64,000 nt of DNA. It comes from Spirometra erinaceieuropaei (Eukaryota; Platyhelminthes; Cestoda; Diphyllobothriidea; Diphyllobothriidae). The position numbers and the translations under genes are program-made. The notes below the pieces were generated by a model, which did not search any database, was not told the DNA's origin, and was given only the letters and a program-made list of their open reading frames with translations. Location of the stretch: positions 3,326,814 to 3,390,813 of the forward strand of contig CACRXP010000006.1 in NCBI GenBank assembly GCA_902702965.1. The letters run 5' to 3'. Shown here one piece after another: positions 1 to 9,850 of this stretch (position 1 is the first letter of the stretch; the number at the start of each line of letters is the position of its first letter).

Positions 1-1289
1 CAAATCTGTTGTATTGTTCTCACTCGTTATCCCTCTTATGAAGCGACAGGAAGCAGCTGAAGAGCAGTCGCGAAATTTTTTGGTACCAATAAATCCTGCC
101 GTTCTTGCCTACTTCAGCTTCGTACCGGGGACAAAATGCTTCGAACGAAGATCCCTCTGAGCAATAAGAGAAGGAAGCTAAGAGAATCAGTTGACGCTGG
201 CGTTTGATGCAAACGCGCAAAGCCTGGAGATTTCACTTGGTTTAATTGGTTACTTCTTTCTCCTCCTTTTGTGGTTTCACTTTGAGAATGTCGATTCCAG
301 AAATGCCGTTGTACGGCTCTTGAAGCGGAAAGCAGCCGACTCAATAGTTCCAAAGAATGAAATAAATACTCAGACGGGCAACGTTGATGATTTGTAGGGA
401 AATATGGGCTCACCGGAACGCGTTTATTTTGGTGCTGATGTTTCGAAGAGCTTCGTCGGCCTCCCATTGTCAAAGAGTAAAATGCGCTTAATCGAACAGA
501 AACTTCAAGTGACATGACGCGTTGGTCGGCCACATGCTAATCGATTTTTCTCTTTTCTCGCTGCCTCGTCCTCTCTGGCGATGGTTGACGGGTGTTCTAT
601 CGATGTGCTTCGTGAGTCACCGCTTTGTCGGGACGGGGGGTGGGAGGTGATTGAACCTGTATCAGGTGGTTGGTCTGGTGGTTCTTCTTCTTCCTCGTTG
701 AGTACACCCAACTTCGGGTTATTTGGTCCTGAGCTCTACGGACGTGATGACGTAGGACTTTATGGATTGCATGAAAGTCCACAAGCCTGTCGATGGAGTT
801 GTCATCGGAGAACCAATCCTCGAGTGTTAGCCCCGGCTTTAGGTGGTAGCTCTCTGAAGATCGAAAGTATGCCCAGCTTCCCCAACTTGCGTTGCTAATT
901 GGGGGTTCATGTCCAGCCTCCGAGTCGCCGATTTGTGCTCTTGTAGGCTGGTCTGCAATTTCCCCCGCCCGGTTTCCCCAACATAGTTTCAGTCGCTACT
1001 ATGTGCAACAATTAGGGGACAAATACTCTCACGCGGCATCGAGTAATAGAGTGAGTTTACAGCGGAACGAAAACCGTTTAGTGTGATGGCATTGAATGGC
1101 CACAACGGTTATCTTGGCTTGCAGTTGCAGGCAGGCAGTCGACTGATGAAGTAGACATTCCAACAGGTTTGAATCGAATTCTTCAACTTTTTTATTCCAG
1201 CCAATTAACAGAAGACTTACCCTCAGTCTCTTGGGGTCTCTTGAGAAGCAGGGTCCTGCAAGCTGCCTTTACCTTCAAAATCATTCTTT
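1..1289. other. Unclassified non-repeat sequence
   Basis: No recognised gene or repeat. Several short overlapping frames exist, for example a 105-codon plus-strand frame at 581-898 rich in Ser and Gly and a 139-codon minus-strand frame at 114-533. None shows a domain I can name, and the overlapping frames in both strands suggest chance. The interval is somewhat more GC-rich than the foldback elements downstream. Confidence 0.5.
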
Positions 1290-1455
1290 CTTATTATTTT
1301 TTATCAGTCTCTCCTTATTTTTGTCGGTAATAACATACCGCCCATATCCTGCGCCGGTGTGCGGCTGTTGGTTGGGCTCGAGAGAGAGAGCCCGTAAGGC
1401 ACAACGGGACGAGTGAGTTCCGTAAGAACGATCGGTGAGCCCCCCTCTACCACTG
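1290..1455 (+). repeat. SINE-A 3' tail copy
   Basis: It carries the conserved tail module seen throughout the window: GTCGGTAATAACATA, then a GTGCGGCTG block, GGGCTCGAGAGAGAGAGCCC (a short perfect-stem hairpin), an AACGGGACGAG block and CGATCGGTGAG. It runs directly into the complete SINE-A copy that follows, giving a tail-to-head tandem join. Confidence 0.75.
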
Positions 1456-1775
1456 TATATTCCCGATCGAAAACCGACAGGGCAACGGACTCGTGGCCCG
1501 GTGGGTAAAGGCGTGGACTTCTAACAAACAGGTCGCGAGTTCGAGCCTCGGGTGTGCCACACTTCAGGGTTGGGTATGACTGGCTGGCGACGGCTAATAA
1601 GCCAGAAACGGCCACTCCAGTCTCCCTTGCCTTTGTTGGTAATAACATACTGCCTAAATCATGCGCCGCCGTGCGGCTGCTGGTTGGGCTCGAGAGAGAG
1701 AGAGCCCGTAAGGCAAAACGGAACGAGTAAGTTCCGTATGAACGATCGGTGAACGCCCGCTACCATCATTAAAGT
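1456..1775 (+). repeat. SINE-A, tRNA-Arg-like head, body and tail
   Basis: The head at about 1488-1559 resembles a tRNA. An A-box-like TGGCCCGGTGGG and a B-box-like AGTTCGAGCC flank a loop reading CTTCTAA, which would give a UCU (Arg) anticodon. The body follows, with GACTGGCTGGCGACGGC and AATAAGCCAGAAACGG, then the shared tail. Internal A and B boxes imply RNA polymerase III transcription in the family. Folding is imperfect, so this is a SINE and not a functional tRNA gene. Confidence 0.75.
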
Positions 1776-2070
1776 GCTTATATTTTTGCAAACTTGCATG
1801 CCCTGCAACAGACAGTAGGACGCGCGTCGAGGCCGCCTGGGGACCGACTGCGGCATGTAAATTATGAGGTCTGCACAGGGTTCTGGCGTTCGTCAAAAGG
1901 TCACTCAGAAACCACCAAAGCCGCGGTCACTCGGAATCAGTGAATGCTCCTCCTGATATGCAAATCAGTGTCAAGACGATGTGGAAGGCGTGCAAACTGG
2001 CGGTGCCACCGCGAGTTTGCATGCGGCGTAAAACACACTGGCTAAGAAACGGGTCAATATTTTGCATAAG

Positions 2071-3002
2071 TACAGTAGATGTGCTAACTCACAAAATGTC
2101 AACCAAAATTTCGAAATACGTTCTCGTTTTGAAAAGATAAATTAAGTAGTTTTGTAAAACTAATCATGATACAGCATAAATCTATAACGATATAATTACC
2201 TTAGGGTGTCGGCTTTCGAAAGAACTTATTTTCGGCTGCATGCATGATCTATACTCTGCAAAAAATGACTTCTTAAGTAGCATGCAATTTTTCATTGATT
2301 TTTGATGCCCTTGAAAATTCAATTATATTTCATGGAAAACATGCATAAAAATATTCATTCTTTTAATTATTCGGTAGAAAATCACGTCTTCTTCCAATTT
2401 CATACTCAAAAGAAGACGATAATTCGGTTTTAAAAAACTTTTCTAATTTCTTGTAAAGTTAACAATATTGCTCAAATCCACTGCTTAATTTTATGAACCT
2501 CATATGGTCTCCTTTTAACACCGTAGAGAAATGCATGGTTTTCCGTACGCGGAAAATATACAGCCTGTAGTTTTGAAGCCCTGAATGCAATTGTAACAGC
2601 AGGTCGGGTCCACAATTATTTGGGAATTGGAAAAGTTTTTTAAACCCGAATTATCTTCTTCTTTTAAGTATGAAATTGGAAGAAGATGTGATTTTCTACC
2701 GAATAAGTAAAAGGATGAACATTTTTATGCACGTTTTCCATGAAATATAATTGAATTTTCAGGGGCATCGAAAATCAATAAGAAAATTGCATCCTGCTTT
2801 AGTAGTCATTTTATGCAGAGTATAAATCTTGCATGCAGCCGAAAATAAATTCTTTCGAAAGCTGACACCTGAGGTATCTGAATCATCATAGATTTATGCT
2901 GCATCATGAGTAGTTTTACAACACTACTTAATTTATCTTTTCGAAACGAGAACAGATTTCGAAATTTTGGTTGAAATTTCATGAGTTAGCACATATACTG
3001 TA
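2071..3002. mobile_element. Foldback MITE, subfamily F1 (copy 1)
   Basis: The inner element is 2073-3000. Its left end reads TA-CAGTAGATGTGC and its right end CACATATACTG-TA, so CAGT-type ends sit inside TA duplications. The first roughly 390 bp and the last roughly 370 bp are inverted copies of each other. The central loop of about 170 bp (around 2455-2630) is asymmetric and shared with other copies. There is no coding capacity. TA target sites and CAGT ends fit non-autonomous Tc1/mariner derivatives. Confidence 0.85.
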
Positions 3003-3235
3003 CGATCAAGCAAACAGTCTTTTGAGAGCGAGAGCGAACCGCTAACTGCCGGCAAAAGGGTAGACAAAATAAGGAGAACCCCCGCGTCCCATTATCTTGG
3101 CTCCACTTTTCCTTGGAAGAGGCACAGTTTTTCTTGAGCCAGTAGATTTACTTAGAGGGCAACTAGATTGGAGTCAGTTCGGTTCAGACTAGGTGTTACG
3201 CAGACAATTTCAGAGATTCATAGGTTTTTTTGACG

Positions 3236-3475
3236 GATTTTGAATAATTCATATTGATCTAACTGTGAAAAACGCGGCGCCTCGGTGGGATTCGAAGCCA
3301 CGTTGTAAGGGGAAGGCTTTAGTACAGCCAACGCCCTAACCACTTGGCCTACGAGGCCCCGCCAGACAACGCGAATTTAATCACATTTGGATCAAGTTAC
3401 TCGCCCAACCTACTGCTCTATTAAAGCCTTTCTCTTACTGCGTGGGTTCGAATCCTGCCAAGGCGCCGAGTATTT
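3236..3475 (-). repeat. T2 repeat, minus copy joined to a partial plus copy
   Basis: The minus-strand unit contains a type-II tRNA-like module at about 3279-3357. At about 3413 it stops and a plus-strand partial unit begins, containing the variable arm, T arm and 3' flank (to about 3475). This forms an inverted junction. The flank TTCAAAATCTGCC then leads straight into the next plus-strand T2 unit. Confidence 0.75.
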
Positions 3476-3790
3476 TACAGTTGAGTCAATATGAATTATT
3501 CAAAATCTGCCAAAATACCTATGAATTACGTGAGCTTGTTAGTTATCTGGTGGATTCTGGTTGAATTACTTAGGAAATCCTGCCTGGGAAGTCAACTTAC
3601 TGTAGCAGATTTGGTGAATTCCAGATGTTGCAGTAGGTTGGGCGAGTAACTTGACCCAGATGTGATTAAACTCGCGTCGTCCCGCAGGGCCTCGTAGCTC
3701 AAGTGGTTAGAGCGTTGGCTGTACTAAAGCCTTCCTCTTACTGCGTGGGTTCGAATCCCACTGAGGCGCCGATTTTTTCACTGATGGGTC
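3476..3790 (+). repeat. T2 repeat with type-II tRNA-like module
   Basis: The repeat unit runs from about 3530 (TACGTGAGCTTG) to the post-tRNA flank at about 3790. Upstream of the tRNA-like core are shared blocks such as GGTGAATTCCAGATGTTGC and GGGCGAGTAACTTGACCC. The same unit recurs at 36.4-36.7, 43.0-43.5 and 45.0-45.3 kb. It is arranged tandemly after the partial copy to its left. Confidence 0.75.
3689..3767 (+). tRNA. tRNA-like core of T2 (Ser-like, type II), probably a SINE head
   Basis: The acceptor-like strand GCCTCGT can pair with the 3' TGAGGC. The D arm is GCTC...GAGC. The anticodon stem GGCT/AGCC closes a 7-nt loop GTACTAA, giving U33, anticodon ACU and A37. The variable region is about 12 nt, and the T arm GTGGG-TTCGAAT-CCCAC is perfect. 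A long variable arm and ACU suggest serine-tRNA ancestry. Its presence in at least five repeat copies argues for a tRNA-derived repeat over a working gene. Confidence 0.5.
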
Positions 3791-3990
3791 AATATGAAGG
3801 ATACAGGGATGAGTTATGCTGAAAGGATTGCCGATGGAGACAGGATATACTGGACTGGCCACTTCGGGCCTATCAATCGTCATCAGTCAGTCCTGCCCAA
3901 GCTTAGGTTCCAAGGCCTAGGATTCGAGACCAGGATCTTTACATATGAGTCACGGGTTCGTCGTTCTGTCAGTTGTGATCAGGAATATTA
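3785..3990 (-). repeat. SINE-B copy (minus) fused to T2
   Basis: On the minus strand it reads a degenerate tRNA-like head (GACAGAACGACGAACCCGTG, then CTCGAATCC as B box) followed by a SINE body homologous to SINE-A. The same T2-plus-SINE-B junction occurs in reverse orientation at 42.7-43.1 kb, so the composite moved or duplicated as one block. Confidence 0.65.
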
Positions 3991-4049
3991 ATTAAAACAC
4001 ATAATATTAACTATTGACAATGGGGAGAACATGTTTTATAATTTGACCG

Positions 4050-4400
4050 GCGAATCCAATTCCAACACAGATAGTATTCGCGGTCGCAAATGACAGAACA
4101 TCAGGCCCAGTGGCAGAGACGTCGACTCAAGGACCGAAGAGCTTAGGTTCGAGTCCAAATGTTGCAAACCTGGGTCTGGAATTGGCTGGCTGAAGACGAC
4201 CAATAAACCAGAAATGGACGTCTCGGTCTTCCCTTTTTGTGGATACTGTATTCAGCACACATTTGGGATGTTTATGCGACTACCTTTGTGGGCTATATAC
4301 TGAGCCTTAGAGCACAATGGGAAGAACATGCCCCCGAACCGATCAGTGCACGCAGTCCCGACATAGAGTAGGGTTACTTTGATTCAAATTAAACTTTCCA
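4050..4400 (+). repeat. SINE-B copy (plus)
   Basis: The head contains CAGGCCCAGTGGCAGAG and GGTTCGAGTCC as A- and B-box-like blocks. The body has ATTGGCTGGCTGAAGACGAC and AATAAACCAGAAATGG. A tail with TTATGCGACT and GAACCGATCAGTG parallels the SINE-A tail. It faces the minus-strand copy just upstream, giving another head-to-head arrangement. Confidence 0.65.
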
Positions 4401-6399
4401 AAGATTATTCACAACTGCACAACCATGGGATAGTGGGTGGTCAAACTTAGCTCACATTGTTTTTTGTCGTTAAATCCTAGCAGACAACATTGCAGATGGA
4501 GAAATCTACTTGGGACCCCCTTTCACTAAAATTACCCTAAAGTACATGCATATGCGTTCCTTTTCGGCCAATGAAACTGGAGCACAGCCGTGCACAAGCC
4601 CTTACACTCACACTCTGCAACAGAATAGAGTTAAGAGCTGCTGAAATCTTTTCAATAGGCTGGTTGGCTGGCGAACGGCATAGAGGTCGCTAAAGGTTTA
4701 GAGCCAGTCAGCAGGGATCGCTTGTAAGTGTTCGTCAGAATGGTATATTCTTTAACTTAACACTGCGAAACTGCGGGACCACGACATACCACGACCAGGA
4801 CAGGACATGGAAAAATTTGAGTAGAGGATGATTAGTCTATCAAGCAATTAAATATAAACCAATTTGCCGCGAAGAGACAAACTCAGAGATTATTCCACTT
4901 TAATGAAGTAATCACCCTCTTCCTCACAAACAAAGTTCTATCTACAGCCTTGCAAAGTGACTCAAGACACACTGCTCTTACGGCAAAAGTTTTCCTTTAC
5001 AACTTTTTTTCAGAAAAGACCTACCGTTTGTACGCCGGTGCATGGAACATCAACAATTTATGGGAAAATTTATATCCAACATTACAGCCGTCCCGACACC
5101 CCAAAACGGTTAGCTGGCAGACCCTCTCATACGAGGGAAATGTCGAAAGACAGTTGAGAAAGGCATCAGGTGGAAGTTACACACCGATTCGCGACTACTT
5201 TGCGAAAACAACTTGTGCCTTCTAAGAACGGGATAGGTTGCCTCGACAGAAAGTGCTTTGTTAACAAAATGTCGTGAAAAATTTTGATGCAGTCTGTAAT
5301 GGCCAAACGGGGAGTCTGCTTCCACCTGCATATATAAACACCAACCAGTAGTTGGAAAACGAGGTCATCTGCCTCAGTGGACACTTTTGCAGGAGGAAAC
5401 CCGCAACAGAGAAAGGCCGCGAATATCTGAAAATCATGTACTCAAGTGAGGCATGCAGAAGCAGGTCTACCCGTTTAGATGGCCTACATATAAATCACTC
5501 AAGCACATACGGAAATAAAGGCAGCGACGGTATGCAGTTCACACGTTCTGCCCTGATATCGGACATTCACGAAAGCCTTTTTAGACACGGCTTATCCAGT
5601 AATTCTTTTAACACACCACCCAAACTCCCGACGACAATACGAGGACCAACTTCGAAAATCTACTTAATAAGATTTTTCTCAAAGTATCCCACCTCATTTT
5701 AGTTGCATCTCTTGAGATATCTGTTTTTCAGCACATATATGCATATATCAGAGAATGAGAAAATAACCAAATTTCCCGTATACTAAGCAAATGAAGATAA
5801 AGGCGGGCTCCCGTTTACTGGAGGAGTAGTTTATGAGGCAACCTGGTAAAAGGGTGTCAAACCTCCGCCTTTTATTTACAACAGTTCCGAACGCTTCCGG
5901 TAAGGCGAAAGTCTGTGACTGAAAACAGCTCTGTTAATGTGGAAAAGATTTAAAAACTTGGGTCAGAGCGTTAAAAAGAACTGTAAAAACGTCGAAAACT
6001 CCTTTGTTTGGCAAGTTTGCTCCGGGCTGGCTGTAGAGCACTGAAGACGCGAAATGCTTAAGTTTATACCCTTCTGCGAACATGCGACTTCGAACTGTGT
6101 ATGCAAGCAGGCTGTTACGCAATATGAAAGTTGCGTTGACGTGACTGGGCCAGACAACACTTTTGGCCGTACATATCGGCTGGAGACAAGACCTAATCTC
6201 GCATTTTGACATTAAGGAATTTATGAAGCAATTTGCATAAAATGGATTTTACACAGCCTGTCGGGCGAACAACTGCGAAATGGGAAGACGACTGAAGAGT
6301 CCTCAAACAGAGGATGTACGACAAAGCAATTAATGCACCCTTTTCACATCATCACTTCTAGATCCACATATGCTATCCATCCTGTTAGATACAGGGTTG
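4401..6399. other. Unclassified sequence, no gene recognised
   Basis: The longest frame is 116 codons at 5352-5702 on the plus strand. It has no recognisable domain, and the minus strand carries overlapping frames. A 92-codon minus-strand frame at 5934-6212 is likewise unidentified. Old, decayed coding or transposon sequence is possible, but I see no motif to support it. Confidence 0.45.
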
Positions 6400-6600
6400 T
6401 GGATACCCTCAGCGCTTGGGGCGATCTCGTACTAAATTCCAGAGGTCCTCACCCCCTGTTCCACATTTAACCCGAACCTTTGCCCTAACCCCAACGATGG
6501 CACCAATCTCCATTTACTAATTCCTAACCATAATCCTAATCCTTGCGCTAAATTAACTGGAATTTAGGCCAGGTCACCTGTAATACGGGTTTCGTATTCT
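6400..6600. repeat. Degenerate CCCTAA-rich tract and shared flank
   Basis: The interval 6470-6560 has irregular CCCTAACCC, CCTAACC and CCTAATCC runs, followed by a block CACCTGTAATACGGG. A similar pairing of CCTAACCC-rich sequence with a CACCTNTAATAC block lies at 16.86-17.09 kb, and the GACCTGTAATAC block recurs alone near 42.47 kb. This suggests a dispersed repeat. It is not an ordered telomere array. Confidence 0.45.
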
Positions 6601-7074
6601 CGCTTCCAACTGCACCTTCACTGATGTAGCTTTAAGACGCGTGGGTCTCACAATAGTGATTGTTCCCATGGCAACCGCGTTAAGAAAAACTCGTCGCAAT
6701 CCAACACTGGGTTCAAAGGCTCGACTAATTTGTATGCTTGTCCATCCCACCCCTTTGCCTAAAGTATTCATGTTCGAAAGTAACTGTGCAGAATTCTCTC
6801 CGATGTGTTGCTCGTTCTCTCTATCCTGCGCTATGAACAAGCCCGAAGCAAGCCGCCCGCCGATGAGGTGGGGGTGCACAGGTTGGCGCGGAAGAGGCGG
6901 CGTCTTAAGCGCGTCACAGATTTGTTTGCTACGCGCGCCCCATTCTTTTCACTTGAGGGCAGCATTTCGTCGGCTGTGACTTCCTGCTACTTAGAATGTG
7001 GTATTTGATTAGGCAAATGACTTATAATTAAGTTTTCCGCAGCTTGCTGACAAAATAATGCAGATTCTGACCCT
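6601..7074. other. Unclassified sequence
   Basis: Two opposed frames (6574-6879 minus, 101 codons; 6641-6979 plus, 112 codons) overlap almost completely, as expected in GC-richer non-coding DNA. No domain was recognised in either. Confidence 0.45.
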
Positions 7075-7200
7075 GTTAGGGGGCGCTCACCGATCGTTCT
7101 TACGGAACTCACTCGTTCCGGTGTGCCTTACGGGCTCTCTCTCGAACCCAACCAGCAGCCGCACAGCAGCGCATGATATAGGCAGTATGTTATTACCGAC
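7075..7200 (-). repeat. SINE-A tail, inverted
   Basis: Reverse-complement copy of the SINE-A tail: CACCGATCGTTCTTACGG, then a GGGCTCTCTCTCG hairpin half, down to GTTATTACCGAC. It abuts a plus-oriented tail at about 7205-7320, so the two tails form a roughly 240-bp foldback. Confidence 0.75.
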
Positions 7201-7530
7201 TGTAGATATTTATCTTTGTCATGCTCTGCTGTGCGGCTGCTGGTTAGGCTCGAGAGAGAGAGCCCGTAAGACACAACGGAACGAGTGATTTCCGTGAGAA
7301 CGATCGGCCAGCGCCCCTCCACCATTGGATATTCCCGATCGAAACCGATAAGGCGACGGGCTCGTGGCCCCGTGGTTAGATGCGTGAACTTCTAACTAAC
7401 AGGTCGCGAGTTCGAGCCTCGGATGTGCCACATTTCGGTGTTGGGTATGACTGGCTGACGACGACTAGTAAGCCGGAAATGGCCATTCCAGTCTGCCTTG
7501 TCTTTTTCGGTAATAACATACTGTCTGACC
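7201..7530 (+). repeat. SINE-A copy preceded by an extra tail
   Basis: A plus-strand tail (7205-7322) is followed by a full head at about 7360-7431, with A-box-like TGGCCCCGTGGTTAGATGCG, the CTTCTAA loop and B-box-like AGTTCGAGCC. The body then ends in GGTAATAACATACTG. The order tail then head then body matches the 1290-1775 locus, so the unit propagates with its tail on the 5' side or as tandem joins. Confidence 0.7.
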
Positions 7531-7589
7531 TTGTTATCAAAACGTGTTTTTTCTCTCTGTGGTTGCCCGTTTAATTTTCCCCAATGACT

Positions 7590-8475
7590 GGTCTGCCTCA
7601 CGAAGTGTTAGTTTTCAACTAAAACAGACTTCTAAGGTGCGGTTATAATTTTATTATTGTGCAGTATAATCCTAATATATTTTGGTAAGTCCAGGATTTT
7701 GGTTTTTTAGTGTACGTCATTCCGTATAAACTGCAAAAACCACACTCGACAAAACTTGAGGATTTGTGTATTTTGATTTCGCTTCTCTGATTACCAGCGT
7801 CATTATAAATTCAAACATGTTTAATAAAAAATACGCACAGAATGTTCTTTCTTGCATCCATTTTTCGGTAGACTGCGTCATTTTCAGATTGCAGCATAGT
7901 TTTGAAACTGACATACAATTGCACTCACGATTAGGATCTCCAAAATGCATTCTGTTTACTTCCGCTTTAAGGAAAACTATACATTTACTTACGTTATTAA
8001 GAAGATGCCGCATAGGTCACATAGAACACGCTTTGTTGTATAATTCCCAAGTAGCATTTATAGACGGAGATCTACGATACTGTATGAATGAACATTTCAC
8101 AGTCTCAAAAAATGGAATAACAAGAAAACTTTATAAAGCCAAAAGACACCCTTTCGTCAAGTATAAAATCTACAGAACGCATAATCAGTCCCAAAATGAA
8201 TACATGAAAGGATGTTTCTGTACATTTTTTCCGCTAGATAGGTTTAAATTTACGAAGACATTGGTGGTCAATAAAAGTGGCTCATACTATTTAAGCGGTT
8301 GTGTTCTTTGCGAATGTACGGGAAGAAGTTCATTTGAGCGTCGAAATCCTGGCCCGACCGATGGTAAATATTCCAACCCCACCTGCGTAATCCTTTCTAA
8401 CCGCAAGCAAATTTCAGAATTTCGTTCAGCATTTTTTGAGACAAGGCAGATTCTGTGTGCATGTTGTCAAAAGTA
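7590..8475. mobile_element. Foldback MITE, F2-type, decayed ends
   Basis: The interior matches F2 elements, for example a CATAATCC block and AATTCAAACATGTTTAATA on the left and CCTTTCTAACCGCAAGC and TTTCAGAATTTCG on the right. The left terminus cannot be placed with confidence and the right one has lost its CACTG end. The 245-codon plus-strand frame at 7766-8503 lies inside this non-coding palindromic sequence and is probably fortuitous. Confidence 0.6.
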
Positions 8476-9635
8476 TGCATTTTTAGATCGTACTTACAGT
8501 TAAATGCAGAATTTTTGTCCTTGTCGAAAATTATAGTTATTTTGCACTTCTATTTATTTAAAAAATCGCCACGGAAGGCCATTGTTCTACACAGAATAGT
8601 TCATCAGGCGACGTCACGTGTTAGACCGTGTTTGCGGTTAAAAAGATAGGACGGCATTCCAAAATACTTAAACGTTGCTCACTAGTTAGTCTTTTCAACT
8701 ACCGGAGCCTGCGAGAGGTTTACAAGTGAGGACTCATTAAAAACAACCCTTCACTTGACTAGATAGATGAGCTGGACGAAATGCACAAGACGGTTGTGAA
8801 TATTGTTGACACAAACACACACACACACACAAAAAGACTGTAAAAATAAAAACCACATATTTGCATCTCATTTTCGTCCCTCTAGAAAAAGCCAACATGC
8901 GGGTTTTTGCCTAGTGCGTTTACAAGTGCTTTGCATTTTATGTCTGAGAGTGCGTCATACGCCCACGATTTGTCCCCTTTTTTTCTTCCCGTACGAGACG
9001 CTTGCGAAACTTTGGAGGAGTTCTAAAAAAGCCACCAAGCTAGCCTAATTCATTGCATAATGGGATCGTGTGTGTGAGTGTGTGTGGTTGTACCCCTTCT
9101 GCGTCGAGGTCCAGGTGGATCAACCAGTTATAGTGCCTGCCAGGATGAAAAGCTTCACAGTCATTTCTATAAGTCAAACAGCTTCATTAGCTGTGTATAG
9201 CAGACCTCAAACAAAGGCACTAGCTAAAAGTCCAGCCTCGCGTCTGCTCGCCCACAATCGGCCGCTGCGGCGAGAGGTTCGGCTTTTGCAGTGGGCTCCT
9301 ACCCCCAGCCTTGTCCATACGCCGACTGGAAGATACTCGCGATTTTTGAATTTCAGCTTGTTAACGCCCTAGGAATTCAATGCGCCACCTTGGAGTAACT
9401 CAATCAGAATGAGGCTTTATAGGCTCAGTGCAAAAGTTGGCAGGACTGTTTGGCCTGAAGTTCATTAGCTTCAGTGGGCCGACCGTGCAATATCCATAAA
9501 TAGACAATAGACAAGCAGCTGCATATTCGGATTGCATGATGGTATCCCGGAATCTGAATTTGGAAGTTCACAAACTATCAAAGCACTTGTTTTGGTGGAG
9601 GAAGAATCACATGGTCAGAAGACGAAGATGCGATC
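8476..9635. other. Unclassified sequence with short CA and TG repeats
   Basis: Contains a (CA)n tract at about 8812-8830 and TGTG-rich sequence at 9070-9090. No gene or dispersed repeat was recognised. A 100-codon plus-strand frame at 9070-9372 has no identifiable domain. Confidence 0.45.
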
Positions 9636-9850
9636 ATTGGAACAAGAAATTTATTTGCCTGACGTTTCGGATTCTCGCTCGAACCCATAATTAGAGATAG
9701 CCGCATATGGGATTACAACTGTCTCTGATGATGGGTTCGAGTGAGAATCCGAAACGTCAGGCCAATAAATTTCTTGTTCCAAGGATCACATCTTCTTCTC
9801 CTTCTTCTGAAATGCTACCTGGAACTCGCCTGTTTGGTTCTATTGGCAAT
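9636..9850. repeat. Inverted pair of Penelope-like element ends
   Basis: The left arm (about 9636-9700) is the reverse complement of the right arm (about 9724-9800). The shared core includes GGGTTCGAG, GAATCCGAAACGTCAGGC and AATAAATTTCTTGTTCC. The same 3' sequence follows the GIY-YIG coding region at 54.42 kb, which identifies it as PLE terminal sequence. The short spacer lies at about 9701-9723. Confidence 0.65.
9725..9758 (+). ncRNA. Hammerhead-ribozyme-like 3' half
   Basis: The sequence reads CTGATGA, then stem II GGGTTC/GAATCC closing a GAGTGA loop (one G-U pair), then GAAA and CGTC. These match the conserved hammerhead core after the first strand. PLEs are known to encode hammerhead motifs near their ends. 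I could not find the matching 5' cleavage strand (a GACGTH-type sequence plus stem I partner) upstream. Activity is therefore unsupported for this copy. Confidence 0.4.

Noticed and set aside
1488..1560. Functional tRNA-Arg (UCU) gene
   Set aside because: Acceptor and anticodon stems do not pair well and the sequence recurs as the head of a dispersed SINE.
5352..5702. 116-codon frame as a gene
   Set aside because: No recognisable motif and overlapping antisense frames; coding status cannot be supported from sequence alone.
7766..8503. 245-codon open frame
   Set aside because: It lies within a foldback MITE, reads through palindromic AT-rich sequence, has no domain and is not conserved in the other MITE copies.
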